From: Terriglobia bacterium
GTDB lineage: Bacteria > Acidobacteriota > Terriglobia > Bryobacterales > Bryobacteraceae
Length of the DNA: 64,000 nucleotides
NCBI GenBank assembly: GCA_020073445.1
Contig: JAIQFE010000001.1
Span: 186,001-250,000 of the forward strand
Direction: 5' to 3'
Below are positions 20,629 to 29,110 of the stretch, one piece after another. How positions within the stretch are numbered: position 1 is the stretch's first letter; every line of letters begins with the position of its first letter. A program made the position numbers and the translations under genes. Under the pieces are notes generated by a model. The model was given only the letters and a program-made list of their open reading frames with translations. It was not told the DNA's origin and did no database searches.

Positions 20629-22569
20629 GTGGCTGCATCCCCCAAAACTCTCACCGTTCGCCAGTTCTTTGGCCGCAAAGGACTGCTTTCCGAGTGGCAC
20701 CCCGGTTACGAATACCGCGAGGGACAGCTACGTATGGCGGAAGCCGTGGAAAGCGCGCTGGCCGACAAGAAACACCTGATCGTCGAAGCCGGCACGGGCA
20801 CCGGCAAGACTCTGGCGTACCTGGTTCCTGCGATCCTTTCCGGCAAACGCGTCGTCATCTCCACGGGAACCAAGAATCTTCAGGAACAACTCTTCTTCAA
20901 GGACATTCCGTTCCTCGAAAAGCATCTGGGACCCTTGCGCGCCTGCTACATGAAAGGGCGGGCCAACTACGCATGCCGCCAGAAGATCTACGATGCCGAA
21001 AAGGAACCGGTACTGGCGGGGCTGGAAGAGGTCGCCGATTTTCAGATCATTCAAGCCTGGGAAAAGACCACGGAAACCGGCGATCGTGCGGAGATCAAGA
21101 GTCTCCCCGAGAACAGTCCGGCATGGGCCAAGATGGACGCGCGCGGCGAGCTGTGCAGCGGCCAGAAATGCCCGCAGTTCGAGCGCTGCTTCATCACCCG
21201 CATGCACCAGAAGGCCAGCGAAAGCGACCTGATCATCGTCAATCATCACCTGTTCTTCGCCGATCTCGCAGTCAAGGAAGACGACCGCGGCGCGATCATC
21301 CCGGACTATCAAGCCGTTATCTTCGACGAGGCTCATGAGGTGGAGGACGTCGCCGGGCAGTACTTCGGCGTATCGATTTCGAGCGGCCAGGTGGAGGATC
21401 TGACGCGCGACGTGGCGGGGCTGGCGCATCGCAAGCAGTTCGGCAGTGAGGAGCTGGATCGTATCCTGATCACGGTGACCGAGAAGGCCGCGCAGTTCTT
21501 TGCGCTCTTTAGCTCGGCGGAAGGACGCACCGGATTCCGCGCGCACGAGGCGTTTCTCGAAAAGAACGAAGAAGCCTATCGCGACGTCCTGCGCGCGCTG
21601 GAACTGGTCACGCTGCAACTGGAGCTGGTAAAAGCTCCGCCGGAAGATTCAATTCCATTGGTGAATCGTGCTCGCGAGATGGCCCGCAAGCTGCAGTTCT
21701 GGATGGAAGGCTCAAACGGGGTGCCCGACAAGCGCTACGTGTACTGGATCGAGCGCCGGGGCCGCAGGACTTTTTTGCAGGCGACGCCGATCGAAGTTTC
21801 ACAACTCCTGGACGAACGTTTGTTCGATCGTGTCGACTGTGCCATCCTGACGTCGGCTACGCTGGCAGTCGCCGGCAGCTTCGAGTACACGCTGCGCCGG
21901 CTGGGACTGCGCGCGGCCCGGACGGAACTGGTCCCGAGCCACTTCGATCACAAGAAGCAAGCGTTGCTGTATGTTCCGCAGACTTTACCCGATCCGCGCA
22001 GTCCGGCATTCACGGCGGCCGCGGCGAAGGAGATCGTCGAGATCCTCACGCTCAGCCGGGGGCGGGCGTTCGTCCTGTTCACCAGCTATCAGCAGATGCG
22101 CCTGATTTACGATCGAGTGTCACTCGAAATTCCGTATCAGACGCTGCTGCAGGGAACGGGGCCGCGTAGCGCTCTGCTGGAAGAATTCCGCGCCACACCC
22201 AATGCCGTGCTGTTCGCGACCTCCTCGTTCTGGCAAGGCGTGGACGTGCCGGGCGAACAGTTGAGTTGCGTTATTATCGATAAGCTGCCGTTTGCGGTGC
22301 CCAGCGACCCGGTGGTGGAAGCTCGCATTGCGGCGATCAAGAACGATGGCGGGGATGCATTCAACGGCTACCAGGTTCCGCAAGCCGCCATCGCGCTGAA
22401 GCAGGGTTTCGGGCGGCTGATCCGCAGCAAGACGGATCGCGGGGTGCTGGCGTTGCTGGATCACCGGATCACGAAAACGCGGTACGGGCAGATTTTCTTC
22501 GACAGTCTGCCGGAATATGATTTCACCACGCGGCGGGAAGAGGTAGAGAAGTTTTTTAAACATGTTTGA
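20629..22569 (+). CDS. DinG/XPD-type ATP-dependent DNA helicase
   Basis: 646 residues from a GTG start. A superfamily 2 helicase of the Rad3/XPD group, probably 5'-3', acting in repair of damaged or structured DNA. Walker A is EAGTGTGKT (53-61) and the DEAH box is D233-EAH. Four cysteines between them, C116, C176, C181 and C187 (ACRQK, CSGQKC, RCFITR), match the 4Fe-4S ligand pattern. The C-terminal helicase motifs include FVLFTSYQQM, SFWQGVDVPGE and QGFGRLIRSKTDRGV. There is no exonuclease domain, unlike Bacillus DinG. queD starts within its last 8 bases. Confidence 0.93.
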   Translation: MAASPKTLTVRQFFGRKGLLSEWHPGYEYREGQLRMAEAVESALADKKHLIVEAGTGTGKTLAYLVPAILSGKRVVISTGTKNLQEQLFFKDIPFLEKHLGPLRACYMKGRANYACRQKIYDAEKEPVLAGLEEVADFQIIQAWEKTTETGDRAEIKSLPENSPAWAKMDARGELCSGQKCPQFERCFITRMHQKASESDLIIVNHHLFFADLAVKEDDRGAIIPDYQAVIFDEAHEVEDVAGQYFGVSISSGQVEDLTRDVAGLAHRKQFGSEELDRILITVTEKAAQFFALFSSAEGRTGFRAHEAFLEKNEEAYRDVLRALELVTLQLELVKAPPEDSIPLVNRAREMARKLQFWMEGSNGVPDKRYVYWIERRGRRTFLQATPIEVSQLLDERLFDRVDCAILTSATLAVAGSFEYTLRRLGLRAARTELVPSHFDHKKQALLYVPQTLPDPRSPAFTAAAAKEIVEILTLSRGRAFVLFTSYQQMRLIYDRVSLEIPYQTLLQGTGPRSALLEEFRATPNAVLFATSSFWQGVDVPGEQLSCVIIDKLPFAVPSDPVVEARIAAIKNDGGDAFNGYQVPQAAIALKQGFGRLIRSKTDRGVLALLDHRITKTRYGQIFFDSLPEYDFTTRREEVEKFFKHV

Positions 22570-22936
22570 AGTCACTGTAGAACAGACTTTCGCGGCGGCC
22601 CACGCGCTCCGCAATTACAAAGGGAGTTGTGAGAACCTGCACGGGCACAACTTCAAGGTGCAGGTAGTGCTGGCGGGAGAGAAGCTAGACGACGCCGGCA
22701 TGCTGGTCGATTTCATCGACGTCAAGAACCTGATGGGCCAGGTGATGTCCCGCCTGGATCATCAGAACCTGAATGAGATCGCCCCGTTCGATGTTAAGAA
22801 TCCCTCGGCGGAGAATATCGCGGAGTATTTCTTCACGGAGATGAGTGGGGGACTGGCCAACACACCGGTGCCGGTGCGCATTCTCGAAGTAAAGATCTGG
22901 GAGACGGACATCCAGAGCGCGACGTACCGTCCCTGA
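22562..22936 (+). CDS. queD: 6-carboxy-tetrahydropterin synthase (QueD/PTPS family)
   Basis: 124 residues. It converts dihydroneopterin triphosphate to 6-carboxytetrahydropterin, an early step to queuosine. Zinc ligands are H14 (FAAAHAL), H27 and H29 (NLHGHNF), and the catalytic cysteine is C23, in the spacing CxxxHGH of the QueD type. LVDFIDVKNLM and LDHQNLNE also fit, and ENIAEYFF is the usual helix. It overlaps the helicase stop by 8 bases. No other queuosine gene is adjacent, so a pterin-only role is possible. Confidence 0.92.
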   Translation: MFEVTVEQTFAAAHALRNYKGSCENLHGHNFKVQVVLAGEKLDDAGMLVDFIDVKNLMGQVMSRLDHQNLNEIAPFDVKNPSAENIAEYFFTEMSGGLANTPVPVRILEVKIWETDIQSATYRP

Positions 22937-22942
22937 AGCGCC

Positions 22943-23320
22943 ATGAACGTCGCCTGGGTCCGCGCTCACTGCATGGCCCTTCCGCATACGACGGAAGAAA
23001 TCCTGTGGGGCGACGACCTGGTGTTCAAGATCGGCGGCAAGATGTATGCCGTCGTCGTACTCGCGCCGGACTACAAAGTAGTCATGTCGTTCAAGTGCAC
23101 GCCGGAGATGTTCGCGGAACTGGTGGAGCGGCCCGGCATCATTCCGGCGCCCTATTCGGCCCGCAGCCACTGGGTGGCTCTGGAGACGGAAGACGCGCTG
23201 CCGCGCACCGAGATCAAACGCCTGATCTCACGATCGTATGAGCTGGTGGTCGCGAAGCTACCCAAGAAACGGCAAGGGGAACTGGCGAAGCCTGTGAAAA
23301 AACCCCGCCCTAATCGATGA
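22943..23320 (+). CDS. MmcQ/YjbR family protein
   Basis: 125 residues. The fold shows the MmcQ/YjbR signature: LPHTTEEILWGDDLVFKIGGKMYAVV, then LSFKC-like VMSFKCTPEMF, and IIPAPYSARSHWVAL. Family members have a CyaY-like fold and are described as DNA-binding-like; their role is unclear. The last 20 residues are basic (KKRQGELAKPVKKPRPNR). It starts 6 bases after queD and ends overlapping the convergent small gene by 11 bases. Confidence 0.88.
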   Translation: MNVAWVRAHCMALPHTTEEILWGDDLVFKIGGKMYAVVVLAPDYKVVMSFKCTPEMFAELVERPGIIPAPYSARSHWVALETEDALPRTEIKRLISRSYELVVAKLPKKRQGELAKPVKKPRPNR

Positions 23321-23624
23321 AGCCCTTCCAGGTGTTGCCGCGGTCGTCGCGCAGCGTAACTGTGCCGCCACTCGAAATACCCTGCAGGGCATTGCCTTTG
23401 GGATCGCGGAATCGATACACGATGGAATTGTCCGGATTGCGGATCGCCGAGCCAAGCCAGACGTTGCCGTACTCGTCCTTGAGCTTGATATGATCGCCGT
23501 GTCCGTAACCAAAAACACGAGTTTTGCTCTTCTCTTCTTCGAGATGGAAGAAGCCGCCGGGGAGTTGCTGCCTTTTGCGGAGCTTGGCGTAGATCATGAT
23601 GGTCGCGGGTACTGCCGCATCCAT
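23310..23624 (-). CDS. Hypothetical small protein
   Basis: 104 residues from the ATG at 23624, or 95 from the ATG at 23597 (MIYAKLRKRQQLPG). It has a basic N-terminus and a beta-rich body with repeated charged turns (HIKLKDEYGNVWLGSAIRN, VYRFRDPKGNALQG, VTLRDDRGNTWKGF). No signal peptide or membrane segment is visible and no family is recognised. Its 3' end overlaps the convergent MmcQ-like gene. The repeating strand-turn pattern suggests a small beta sheet or barrel. Confidence 0.55.
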   Translation of the reverse strand: MDAAVPATIMIYAKLRKRQQLPGGFFHLEEEKSKTRVFGYGHGDHIKLKDEYGNVWLGSAIRNPDNSIVYRFRDPKGNALQGISSGGTVTLRDDRGNTWKGFID

Positions 23625-23651
23625 TATGGGACCAACGGGCTGGTGCGGCGA

Positions 23652-23667
23652 TAGGGTTTCTACCCTA
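23652..23667. promoter_or_regulatory. Short inverted repeat in a divergent gap
   Basis: TAGGGT and ACCCTA flank a 4-base loop, midway between the divergent small gene (start 23624) and dtd (start 23691). It could be an operator or simply a hairpin. Confidence 0.3.
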
Positions 23668-23690
23668 GTTCCAGGGGTACACTCTCCGGT

Positions 23691-24143
23691 ATGCGCGCTG
23701 TGATTCAACGTGTGAAGTTCGCGAAGGTTGAAGTGGAGGGTACTGTTCGCGGCGAAATCGGTCCGGGCGTGCTGGTGCTGCTGGGAGTCTCGCGTACGGA
23801 TGCCGCGGGGGACGCCGAATTCCTGGCGGGAAAAGTCGTAAATTTGCGCATCTTCAACGACGACGCGGGGAAGATGAATCGCAGCCTGCTGGATACCGGC
23901 GGCGCGATGCTGGCGGTCTCGCAGTTCACGCTCTACGGCGATTGCCGCAAAGGACGGCGGCCGAGTTTCGATGATGCAGCGCCGGCCGACCAGGCCCGGC
24001 ATCTGTATGAGCACTTCGTCGAGGCGTCGCGAGGGCTGGGCGTGCGGGTCGAGACGGGCGTGTTCCAGGCCGATATGGCGGTGACACTGCTCAATGACGG
24101 ACCTGTCACTCTGATCGTCGAAAGTGCATCTTCCTCTGGCTGA
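23691..24143 (+). CDS. dtd: D-aminoacyl-tRNA deacylase
   Basis: 150 residues, standard length. It removes D-amino acids (and glycine from tRNA-Ala) from mischarged tRNA. Motifs: [17 protein letters not shown] at the start, the catalytic [17 protein letters not shown] and the carbonyl-binding NDGPVTL near the end. It lies between a divergent small gene and the convergent cbiO gene, so it is probably transcribed alone. Confidence 0.96.
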   Translation: MRAVIQRVKFAKVEVEGTVRGEIGPGVLVLLGVSRTDAAGDAEFLAGKVVNLRIFNDDAGKMNRSLLDTGGAMLAVSQFTLYGDCRKGRRPSFDDAAPADQARHLYEHFVEASRGLGVRVETGVFQADMAVTLLNDGPVTLIVESASSSG

Positions 24144-24149
24144 AGGCTC

Positions 24150-24842
24150 TTATGAATATTCCCAGTGGAAACGCTGGATGAGTTCGATCACGTCGCCTTC
24201 TCCCGCGATCCGGCCCTGATCGAAGAACACCGCACGAGTAGTCAGCGCTCGCGCGAGGTTCGCGTCGTGCGTCACCACGACCTTCGCCTGCGGCAGGCTT
24301 CGCAGGAGCGTCAGAAGATCCCGTCGCGTAGGTGGGTCAAGGAACGTGGTCGGTTCGTCGAGCACCAGAATTTCGGGATCCATCGCCAGTACGCCGGCGA
24401 TCGCCACACGCTTTTTCTCACCGGCGCTCAAATGATAGGGAGCGCGTTCGAGCGCATGCGCCATGCCAACGCGCTTCAGGACCGTTCGCGCGCGCGTAAG
24501 CGCATCGTCCGGAGATAAACCCAGGTTCAGCGGGCCGAACGCCACGTCCTCGAGAACCGTCGGCATGAAGAGCTGCTCGTCGGAATCCTGAAACACCACG
24601 CCGACCTTGGAACGGATCTGCTCCAGCGTCTCGTCCGACAGCGGCATGCTGCAGACTTCAATGGACCCTTCGCCTCGCAGTAATCCGTTCAGGTGCATGA
24701 CGAAAGTGGTCTTGCCGGATCCATTCGCGCCGAATAGCGCCACCGATTCACCCGCGTCGAGATGAAAATCGATGCCGTTGAGCGCCTGGGTACCGTCCGG
24801 ATACCGATAGCGCAGCCCCCGGATTTGTATGGCTTTACTCAC
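24150..24842 (-). CDS. cbiO: Cobalt/nickel ECF transporter ATPase
   Basis: 230 residues from a GTG that overlaps the cbiQ stop by 4 bases (GTGA). An ABC ATPase of the energy-coupling-factor type that drives metal uptake with CbiM and CbiQ. Walker A ALFGANGSGKTT, Q-loop VVFQDSDEQLF, signature LSAGEKKRVAIAG, Walker B ILVLDEPTTFLD and H-switch VVTHD are all intact. The Q-loop residues DSDEQLF are typical of CbiO/EcfA. Only one ATPase gene is present, so it probably works as a homodimer. Confidence 0.94.
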   Translation of the reverse strand: MSKAIQIRGLRYRYPDGTQALNGIDFHLDAGESVALFGANGSGKTTFVMHLNGLLRGEGSIEVCSMPLSDETLEQIRSKVGVVFQDSDEQLFMPTVLEDVAFGPLNLGLSPDDALTRARTVLKRVGMAHALERAPYHLSAGEKKRVAIAGVLAMDPEILVLDEPTTFLDPPTRRDLLTLLRSLPQAKVVVTHDANLARALTTRAVFFDQGRIAGEGDVIELIQRFHWEYS

Positions 24843-25540
24843 AGCAATATCCGGACGGCGAGGCACCCCGCGAGACACGCGGAGAAGAAGAGTGCGTCGG
24901 CCGCGCGAAAAGGCGCGGGAGCGGCGGGGACGAAGCGTCCGCGAAATCCGCGCGCGAGCATGGCGTGATAGATGCCGTCGGCCCGCTGCCAACTGCGCGC
25001 GAAAAGTACGCCCACGAGGCCCGTCGCTAATCGAAACCCGCCGGTCTTATGGGACCCGCGGCACACGGCAGCCCATCGCATGCGCTGGGCTTGCTCGGCG
25101 ATCACGAACAGATAGCGGTAGACAAACTGGATCACCAGGATCAGCATTCGCGGAGCACGCCAGCTTTCGAGAGCGGCGGTCCAGCCGGTGAGCGGCGTCG
25201 TGGCTACCAGCAGCAACGCGGCCATGCCGGACAGGAAGCTTTTCTCGGCGAGTGCCAGAGCGCGCAGAGTATCGCCCGACCACCAGGTGAGCAACGCGAA
25301 CGTCGCCGAGAACGGCAGAACCAGGGCAGCGCGGCCTGCCAGTCCGAGAATTGGAAGCCGGGCGCTGTGAACAGCAATGATCAGCATGATGGCATAGGCG
25401 GCGAAAGCCCATTGCGCAGCCGGCCGGGTGGTCGAAAGCACAATCAGAAACACCAGAAGCGCAGCGAGTTTAGCCCGAGGATCACGCTGGTGCAAAGAAC
25501 TTGACCCGCGGCTCCAGCGATCGATTACGAGATGATGCAC
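24839..25540 (-). CDS. cbiQ: Cobalt/nickel ECF transporter T component
   Basis: 233 residues with about five to six membrane segments. It couples the ATPase to the substrate component. The coupling-helix motif appears as MLARGFRG near residue 200 (Ala-Arg-Gly), and the first coupling helix is SWRAPRMLILVIQFVYRY. The N-terminus HQRDPRAKLAALLVF matches the family. It starts 2 bases after the cbiM stop and overlaps cbiO. Confidence 0.93.
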   Translation of the reverse strand: MHHLVIDRWSRGSSSLHQRDPRAKLAALLVFLIVLSTTRPAAQWAFAAYAIMLIIAVHSARLPILGLAGRAALVLPFSATFALLTWWSGDTLRALALAEKSFLSGMAALLLVATTPLTGWTAALESWRAPRMLILVIQFVYRYLFVIAEQAQRMRWAAVCRGSHKTGGFRLATGLVGVLFARSWQRADGIYHAMLARGFRGRFVPAAPAPFRAADALFFSACLAGCLAVRILL

Positions 25541-25542
25541 CG

Positions 25543-26388
25543 TCAGGCGCTCCGCCGGCGCGACTTAAGTTTCCCGCCCAGGTAACACAGCGCAAAGATC
25601 ATCGCGATCCCCGCCAATCCGCCCATGGTCCTCTGGGGCCAACTGGTGGAGTCAACTCCCTGCCCGGTCAGGCGTTGGATACCGTCGGGCGCCACCGATG
25701 CGATCAGGGTTCCGAGGACCACCAGGAGCAGCGCGGCCAGGGCCACACCGGCCACCGTGCGTGACGATGCCGGCTGCGGACCGGCGACCCAGGCGGGATT
25801 CAGACGTTCGATCGCGCGCACTGCGCCGACGGTGATCGCGCCTTCCATGAGCGCGCTGACGACGAACAGTCCCAGCGAAGCCCAGAACACGCCGCCCGTC
25901 ATCGGCACGCCCGAGATCAGAAGCTGTCCGAGCGCAAGGCATGCGCTGGTCATCACGCTCAGCGCGCCTGCGGCGAAGATCGCACCCGACCGGGAAGCTT
26001 GTCCCCACAGCCGGTAGGAAAGGTACGCGGCGGCGACTCCCGCGAGCGCCATGTTGAAGACGTTCGCGCCGAGCGCAAGCACGCCTCCATCCTGGAATAT
26101 CAGCGCCTGCAAAACCAGGATGGCGGTCAGCACCAGGGAAGCGGCGGCCGGTCCAAGCACAACAGTAAGCAACGCGCCGCCGACGAGATGTCCGCTGGTG
26201 CCCGGGCCCACCGGAAAGTTGACCATTTGCGCCGCGAAAACGAACGCTCCCATCACGCCCAGCAGAGGGATGCGGTGATCTTGCGTATCGCGCTGGGCGC
26301 GGCGAGCCACCCATGCCACGGCGGGGGCGCTGACCACGTCCAGCGTGGCCCATACGGGCGTGCTCAGGAATCCGTCGGGGATATGCAT
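25543..26388 (-). CDS. cbiM: Cobalt/nickel ECF transporter S component, CbiM with CbiN-like tail
   Basis: 281 residues from the ATG of MHIPDGFLS; the His right after Met is a metal ligand after Met handling, so this start is firm. CbiM membrane segments follow (NFPVGPGTSGHLVGGAL is typical). The C-terminal 100 residues add two membrane segments around APDGIQRL, the PDGLE/CbiN-like part, so M and N are fused. Nickel and cobalt cannot be told apart by sequence alone. No cobalamin riboswitch is seen in the 130-base upstream gap. Confidence 0.93.
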   Translation of the reverse strand: MHIPDGFLSTPVWATLDVVSAPAVAWVARRAQRDTQDHRIPLLGVMGAFVFAAQMVNFPVGPGTSGHLVGGALLTVVLGPAAASLVLTAILVLQALIFQDGGVLALGANVFNMALAGVAAAYLSYRLWGQASRSGAIFAAGALSVMTSACLALGQLLISGVPMTGGVFWASLGLFVVSALMEGAITVGAVRAIERLNPAWVAGPQPASSRTVAGVALAALLLVVLGTLIASVAPDGIQRLTGQGVDSTSWPQRTMGGLAGIAMIFALCYLGGKLKSRRRSA

Positions 26389-26527
26389 GGAGGAAGTTAC
26401 GACAAAAGCGTCCTTAAACAAACGGCTACGCCGGGCGCTTCTCCATTGGTAACACGATTGCCGAATCGGTGTCACCACGTCTTTGCATAATGTGCTGGCT
26501 TACAATCGAACACATGCAGGGGTGGAT

Positions 26528-26911
26528 GTGATCGTGGGCACGGGCGTCGATCTGTGCGAGGTCGACCGGATCAAGAAGGCCATTACTTCGCCGCACGGAC
26601 GCCGTTTGGTAGAGCGCGTATTTACGCCGCGGGAGATCGCCTACTCCGAGCGCAAGGCGAACCCTTACGAGCGCTACGCCGCCCGATTCGCGGCCAAGGA
26701 AGCGGGAATGAAGGCGCTCGGAACCGGCTGGCGCGGCGGGCTGGGCTGGCAGGATCTGGAAGTGATCAATCTTCCTTCGGGCCGGCCGACACTCCAGTTT
26801 CATCGGCGAGCGGCAGAAATCGCGGAAAAACTCGGTGCGATCAACGTCGCATTGTCGATCACGCACACCGCCGAGCAGGCTCTGGCGATGGTGATTCTCG
26901 AGTCAAAGTAA
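26528..26911 (+). CDS. acpS: Holo-[acyl-carrier-protein] synthase
   Basis: 127 residues from the GTG at 26528 (AGGGG just upstream); an in-frame start at 26483 would give an odd 15-residue extension. It moves 4'-phosphopantetheine from CoA to acyl carrier protein. The metal/CoA motifs are GTGVDLCEVDRI and the helix YAARFAAKEAGMKALGTG; LSITHTAEQALAMVI ends the fold. It diverges from cbiM and runs toward the convergent metalloprotease gene. Confidence 0.94.
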   Translation: MIVGTGVDLCEVDRIKKAITSPHGRRLVERVFTPREIAYSERKANPYERYAARFAAKEAGMKALGTGWRGGLGWQDLEVINLPSGRPTLQFHRRAAEIAEKLGAINVALSITHTAEQALAMVILESK

Positions 26912-28918
26912 TTACCTTCTGGTTACGATCACGCTGCGCCAGCTCATGTTGCCGGCTGTATCGTAGGCGCGGATCACCACCTGGTTGAACCCTACCAGCA
27001 AGGGGATCGCGGCACTCCATGCGTTGGTTCCCGATGCCGTTCCGGCGCTGCCCGTATTCGTCGAGAACGTCACGCTGGCGACTCCCGAAGGATCCGAGGC
27101 CGTGCCCCTAAACGTCAGCGACGCTTGTGTCGTCGCCAGCGTGGTCGATGGATAGGTGATGGTCAGCGCGGGTCCGGTGGTGTCCGTACCCGTGGGTGGC
27201 GGACTCACCGTCCGGGTTGTGCTCACGACGCGGGAGATGCTTCCGGTGGAGTCCGCGGCCGTGATCGTGATGCTGTTGAATCCGATCGCCAAAGGAACAT
27301 TCAACGCAGTCCAGTTCGTGCCGTTCACAGACGCTGCGCCGGACGCCCCCGTGCTCGAAGACCACGTTACTGCCGGAGTGCCGCTGCCTCCGGTTACGGT
27401 TCCCGAGAGCGAGATCGTTGCCGAAGTGGTCGCGGCAGGAACAGCATTCGCCGTCAAGGCGAGGGGCGGCGGAGTAACTGCCTGCCGGGTCACGCTCACA
27501 GTGCTGGAGGAGCTTCCGGTGGTATCGGTAGCCGTTACCGTGATGCTGTTGAGCCCCATCGCTAGCGGGATACTCGCCGCGGTCCAGCTTGTCCCACTCA
27601 CCGAAGCCGTGCCGGATGCGCCGGTGCTCGTAGTCCACGTCACGGTGGGCGTGCCGCTGCCTCCCGTAACGGTTCCCGAGAGCGATATTGTCGCGGAGGT
27701 GGTGGTGATGGGGGGAGGATTAACGGTGAGTGTGAGTGGCGGCGTTTCCGTCCGTGCGGCGTAAAGCGTCCATATGGCGTCCCGATCTTCTTGCGCAAGT
27801 CCGGTCCTCAGCCTGTAGTAGGGATACATCACCGAATCCGGATTGTCGGAGCTTCCCAAGCCCAATGCGTGACCGATCTCATGCAGCGCGACACTAAACA
27901 CGTCGAAGTTGGAGCCAAAGTGCCAGGATTCCGCGTCGTCGAAATGCATGTCCCCGGCGAGAGGCTCCGCGGCGGGTAGCGACGGATAAAACGTGTGGGC
28001 CAGCACTCCTCCGGGTCCATCGAACGGGAAGCCGTCGCCGTGATCTCCTGTGGCGAACAGGATGTTGATTGTGCGGTCCGCTGTCGGGCTCGCATCTGGC
28101 ACCCAGGTAATCTGGGCGACCTTGGCCCATTCCGCCAGGGCACGCGCGATTTCACTCTTCGTGACAAGATCCGGGAGCTGGGAGGTCAGTTGGCTGAAGA
28201 AGTAATTGAGAGTGACGGCGTTCTTGCCAGGACCGTCCCACCCATCCCCAAAGGAGCTGACGAGTTGGCCCAGCACTTCACCGCTAGCAAGCAGCAACCC
28301 GGGGGCCACTGGGAGATCCACCCCCACGGGTAGGCCCTGAATCAACTCCGGAGCCGCCGGGAAGATATACGCCACCGCGTCCTGAGCGGCCAGGCTCGCA
28401 AGCGCCTCCGCTTCTCGGGAAAGATCCATAACGTGCAGCAGCACATGCCGACTGGCTAGATCAGGATTGTCGAGCAGTTCCAGCAGCGGCAAATTAAGGA
28501 TCACGCGCCGCGCAGCGCTAGCATCTATGTCGGGATGAAATTCGACCAGATAGTTTCCCCTGATAACGGACGGATTCCCATCCGCAATCAAAGGGCTGAT
28601 CTTTTGGTACGGACTGAGCGGCGCTGCATAGTGGACGGGCAGATCCACCAGGCTGACGGCCGCATTCATGGTCGTCAGCACGGCATTGTCGGGTATATAC
28701 GACACCGTCGTCGCGCCGCGCCCCGCGAGTGCTTGCAGGGTGTCGGGCGTCGGGGGATCCTGAAACTGCACGATCACGTGCACGGCCGCCGGGGGCTCTG
28801 GGAGAAACATCGCCGGCGCGTTGGGGTCGGGAGGAACCTTTAGCCGAAGCGGCGGCGCCTGCTGCGCCAAGGCCGCAACCTGGACACCGAGGAGAATCAA
28901 CCATCGCAGTTTTCGCAC
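26912..28918 (-). CDS. Secreted matrixin-like metalloprotease with three Ig-like repeats
   Basis: 668 residues from a GTG start. A signal peptide (about 1-18) leads to a propeptide-like region (20-240). The protease domain has H346-E347-x-x-H350 in ALHEIGHALGLGSS, and the Met-turn region SVMYPYY. In matrixins the third zinc ligand is a His at the place held here by S356 (AGC codon), so the site is non-standard. Residues 395-668 are three Ig-like/Big repeats of about 84-99 residues, the first two nearly alike. It is probably a secreted or surface protein. No partner is adjacent. Confidence 0.88.
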   Translation of the reverse strand: MRKLRWLILLGVQVAALAQQAPPLRLKVPPDPNAPAMFLPEPPAAVHVIVQFQDPPTPDTLQALAGRGATTVSYIPDNAVLTTMNAAVSLVDLPVHYAAPLSPYQKISPLIADGNPSVIRGNYLVEFHPDIDASAARRVILNLPLLELLDNPDLASRHVLLHVMDLSREAEALASLAAQDAVAYIFPAAPELIQGLPVGVDLPVAPGLLLASGEVLGQLVSSFGDGWDGPGKNAVTLNYFFSQLTSQLPDLVTKSEIARALAEWAKVAQITWVPDASPTADRTINILFATGDHGDGFPFDGPGGVLAHTFYPSLPAAEPLAGDMHFDDAESWHFGSNFDVFSVALHEIGHALGLGSSDNPDSVMYPYYRLRTGLAQEDRDAIWTLYAARTETPPLTLTVNPPPITTTSATISLSGTVTGGSGTPTVTWTTSTGASGTASVSGTSWTAASIPLAMGLNSITVTATDTTGSSSSTVSVTRQAVTPPPLALTANAVPAATTSATISLSGTVTGGSGTPAVTWSSSTGASGAASVNGTNWTALNVPLAIGFNSITITAADSTGSISRVVSTTRTVSPPPTGTDTTGPALTITYPSTTLATTQASLTFRGTASDPSGVASVTFSTNTGSAGTASGTNAWSAAIPLLVGFNQVVIRAYDTAGNMSWRSVIVTRR
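26915..27736 (-). repeat. Three tandem Ig-like repeats within the metalloprotease gene
   Basis: Repeat 1 is about 27464-27736, repeat 2 about 27167-27463 and repeat 3 about 26915-27166. Repeats 1 and 2 share TTSATISLSGTVTGGSGTP almost exactly, which points to recent duplication; repeat 3 is diverged (TTQASLTFRGTASDPSG). Confidence 0.85.
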
Positions 28919-29033
28919 CCTCTTCGGATCGGCACTGGCGCGAGAAAATCGCGATGCAAGGCGTACTGAATAAGGACAAGAAATTTCTTATCCCATACTT
29001 GCCCTAGGAGCGTGTCGCCAGCCCGCCAGTATA

Positions 29034-29098
29034 GATCCCCCGTCCTCACGGACGGGGCTGACAGTCGATCTCAGCCCCGCCGGTAACGGCGGGGGATC
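29034..29098. repeat. 65-bp imperfect palindrome
   Basis: The element begins and ends with GATCCCCCG and its complement. Arms of 28 bases (ending GGGGCTGA / TCAGCCCC) flank a 9-base centre. Each arm contains its own small hairpin (CGTCC/GGACG on the left, GCCG/CGGC on the right). It fills most of the 192-base gap between murB and the metalloprotease, where no gene is seen. A REP/BIME-like element is the best reading. Confidence 0.75.
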
Positions 29099-29110
29099 AA
29101 TCCTTGTTCT

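Noticed and set aside
24843-24992. Longer cbiO start at 24992
   Set aside because: The extra residues are Arg-rich shadow of the cbiQ frame; the GTG at 24842 with the GTGA overlap fits the family start.
25543-26520. Cobalamin riboswitch before cbiM
   Set aside because: The gap of about 130 bases is too short and lacks the B12-box motif; only a small inverted repeat is seen.
26915-27736. Tandem repeats as a CRISPR array
   Set aside because: The repeat unit is about 270 bases, in frame and codes Ig-like domains; there are no short direct repeats with spacers.
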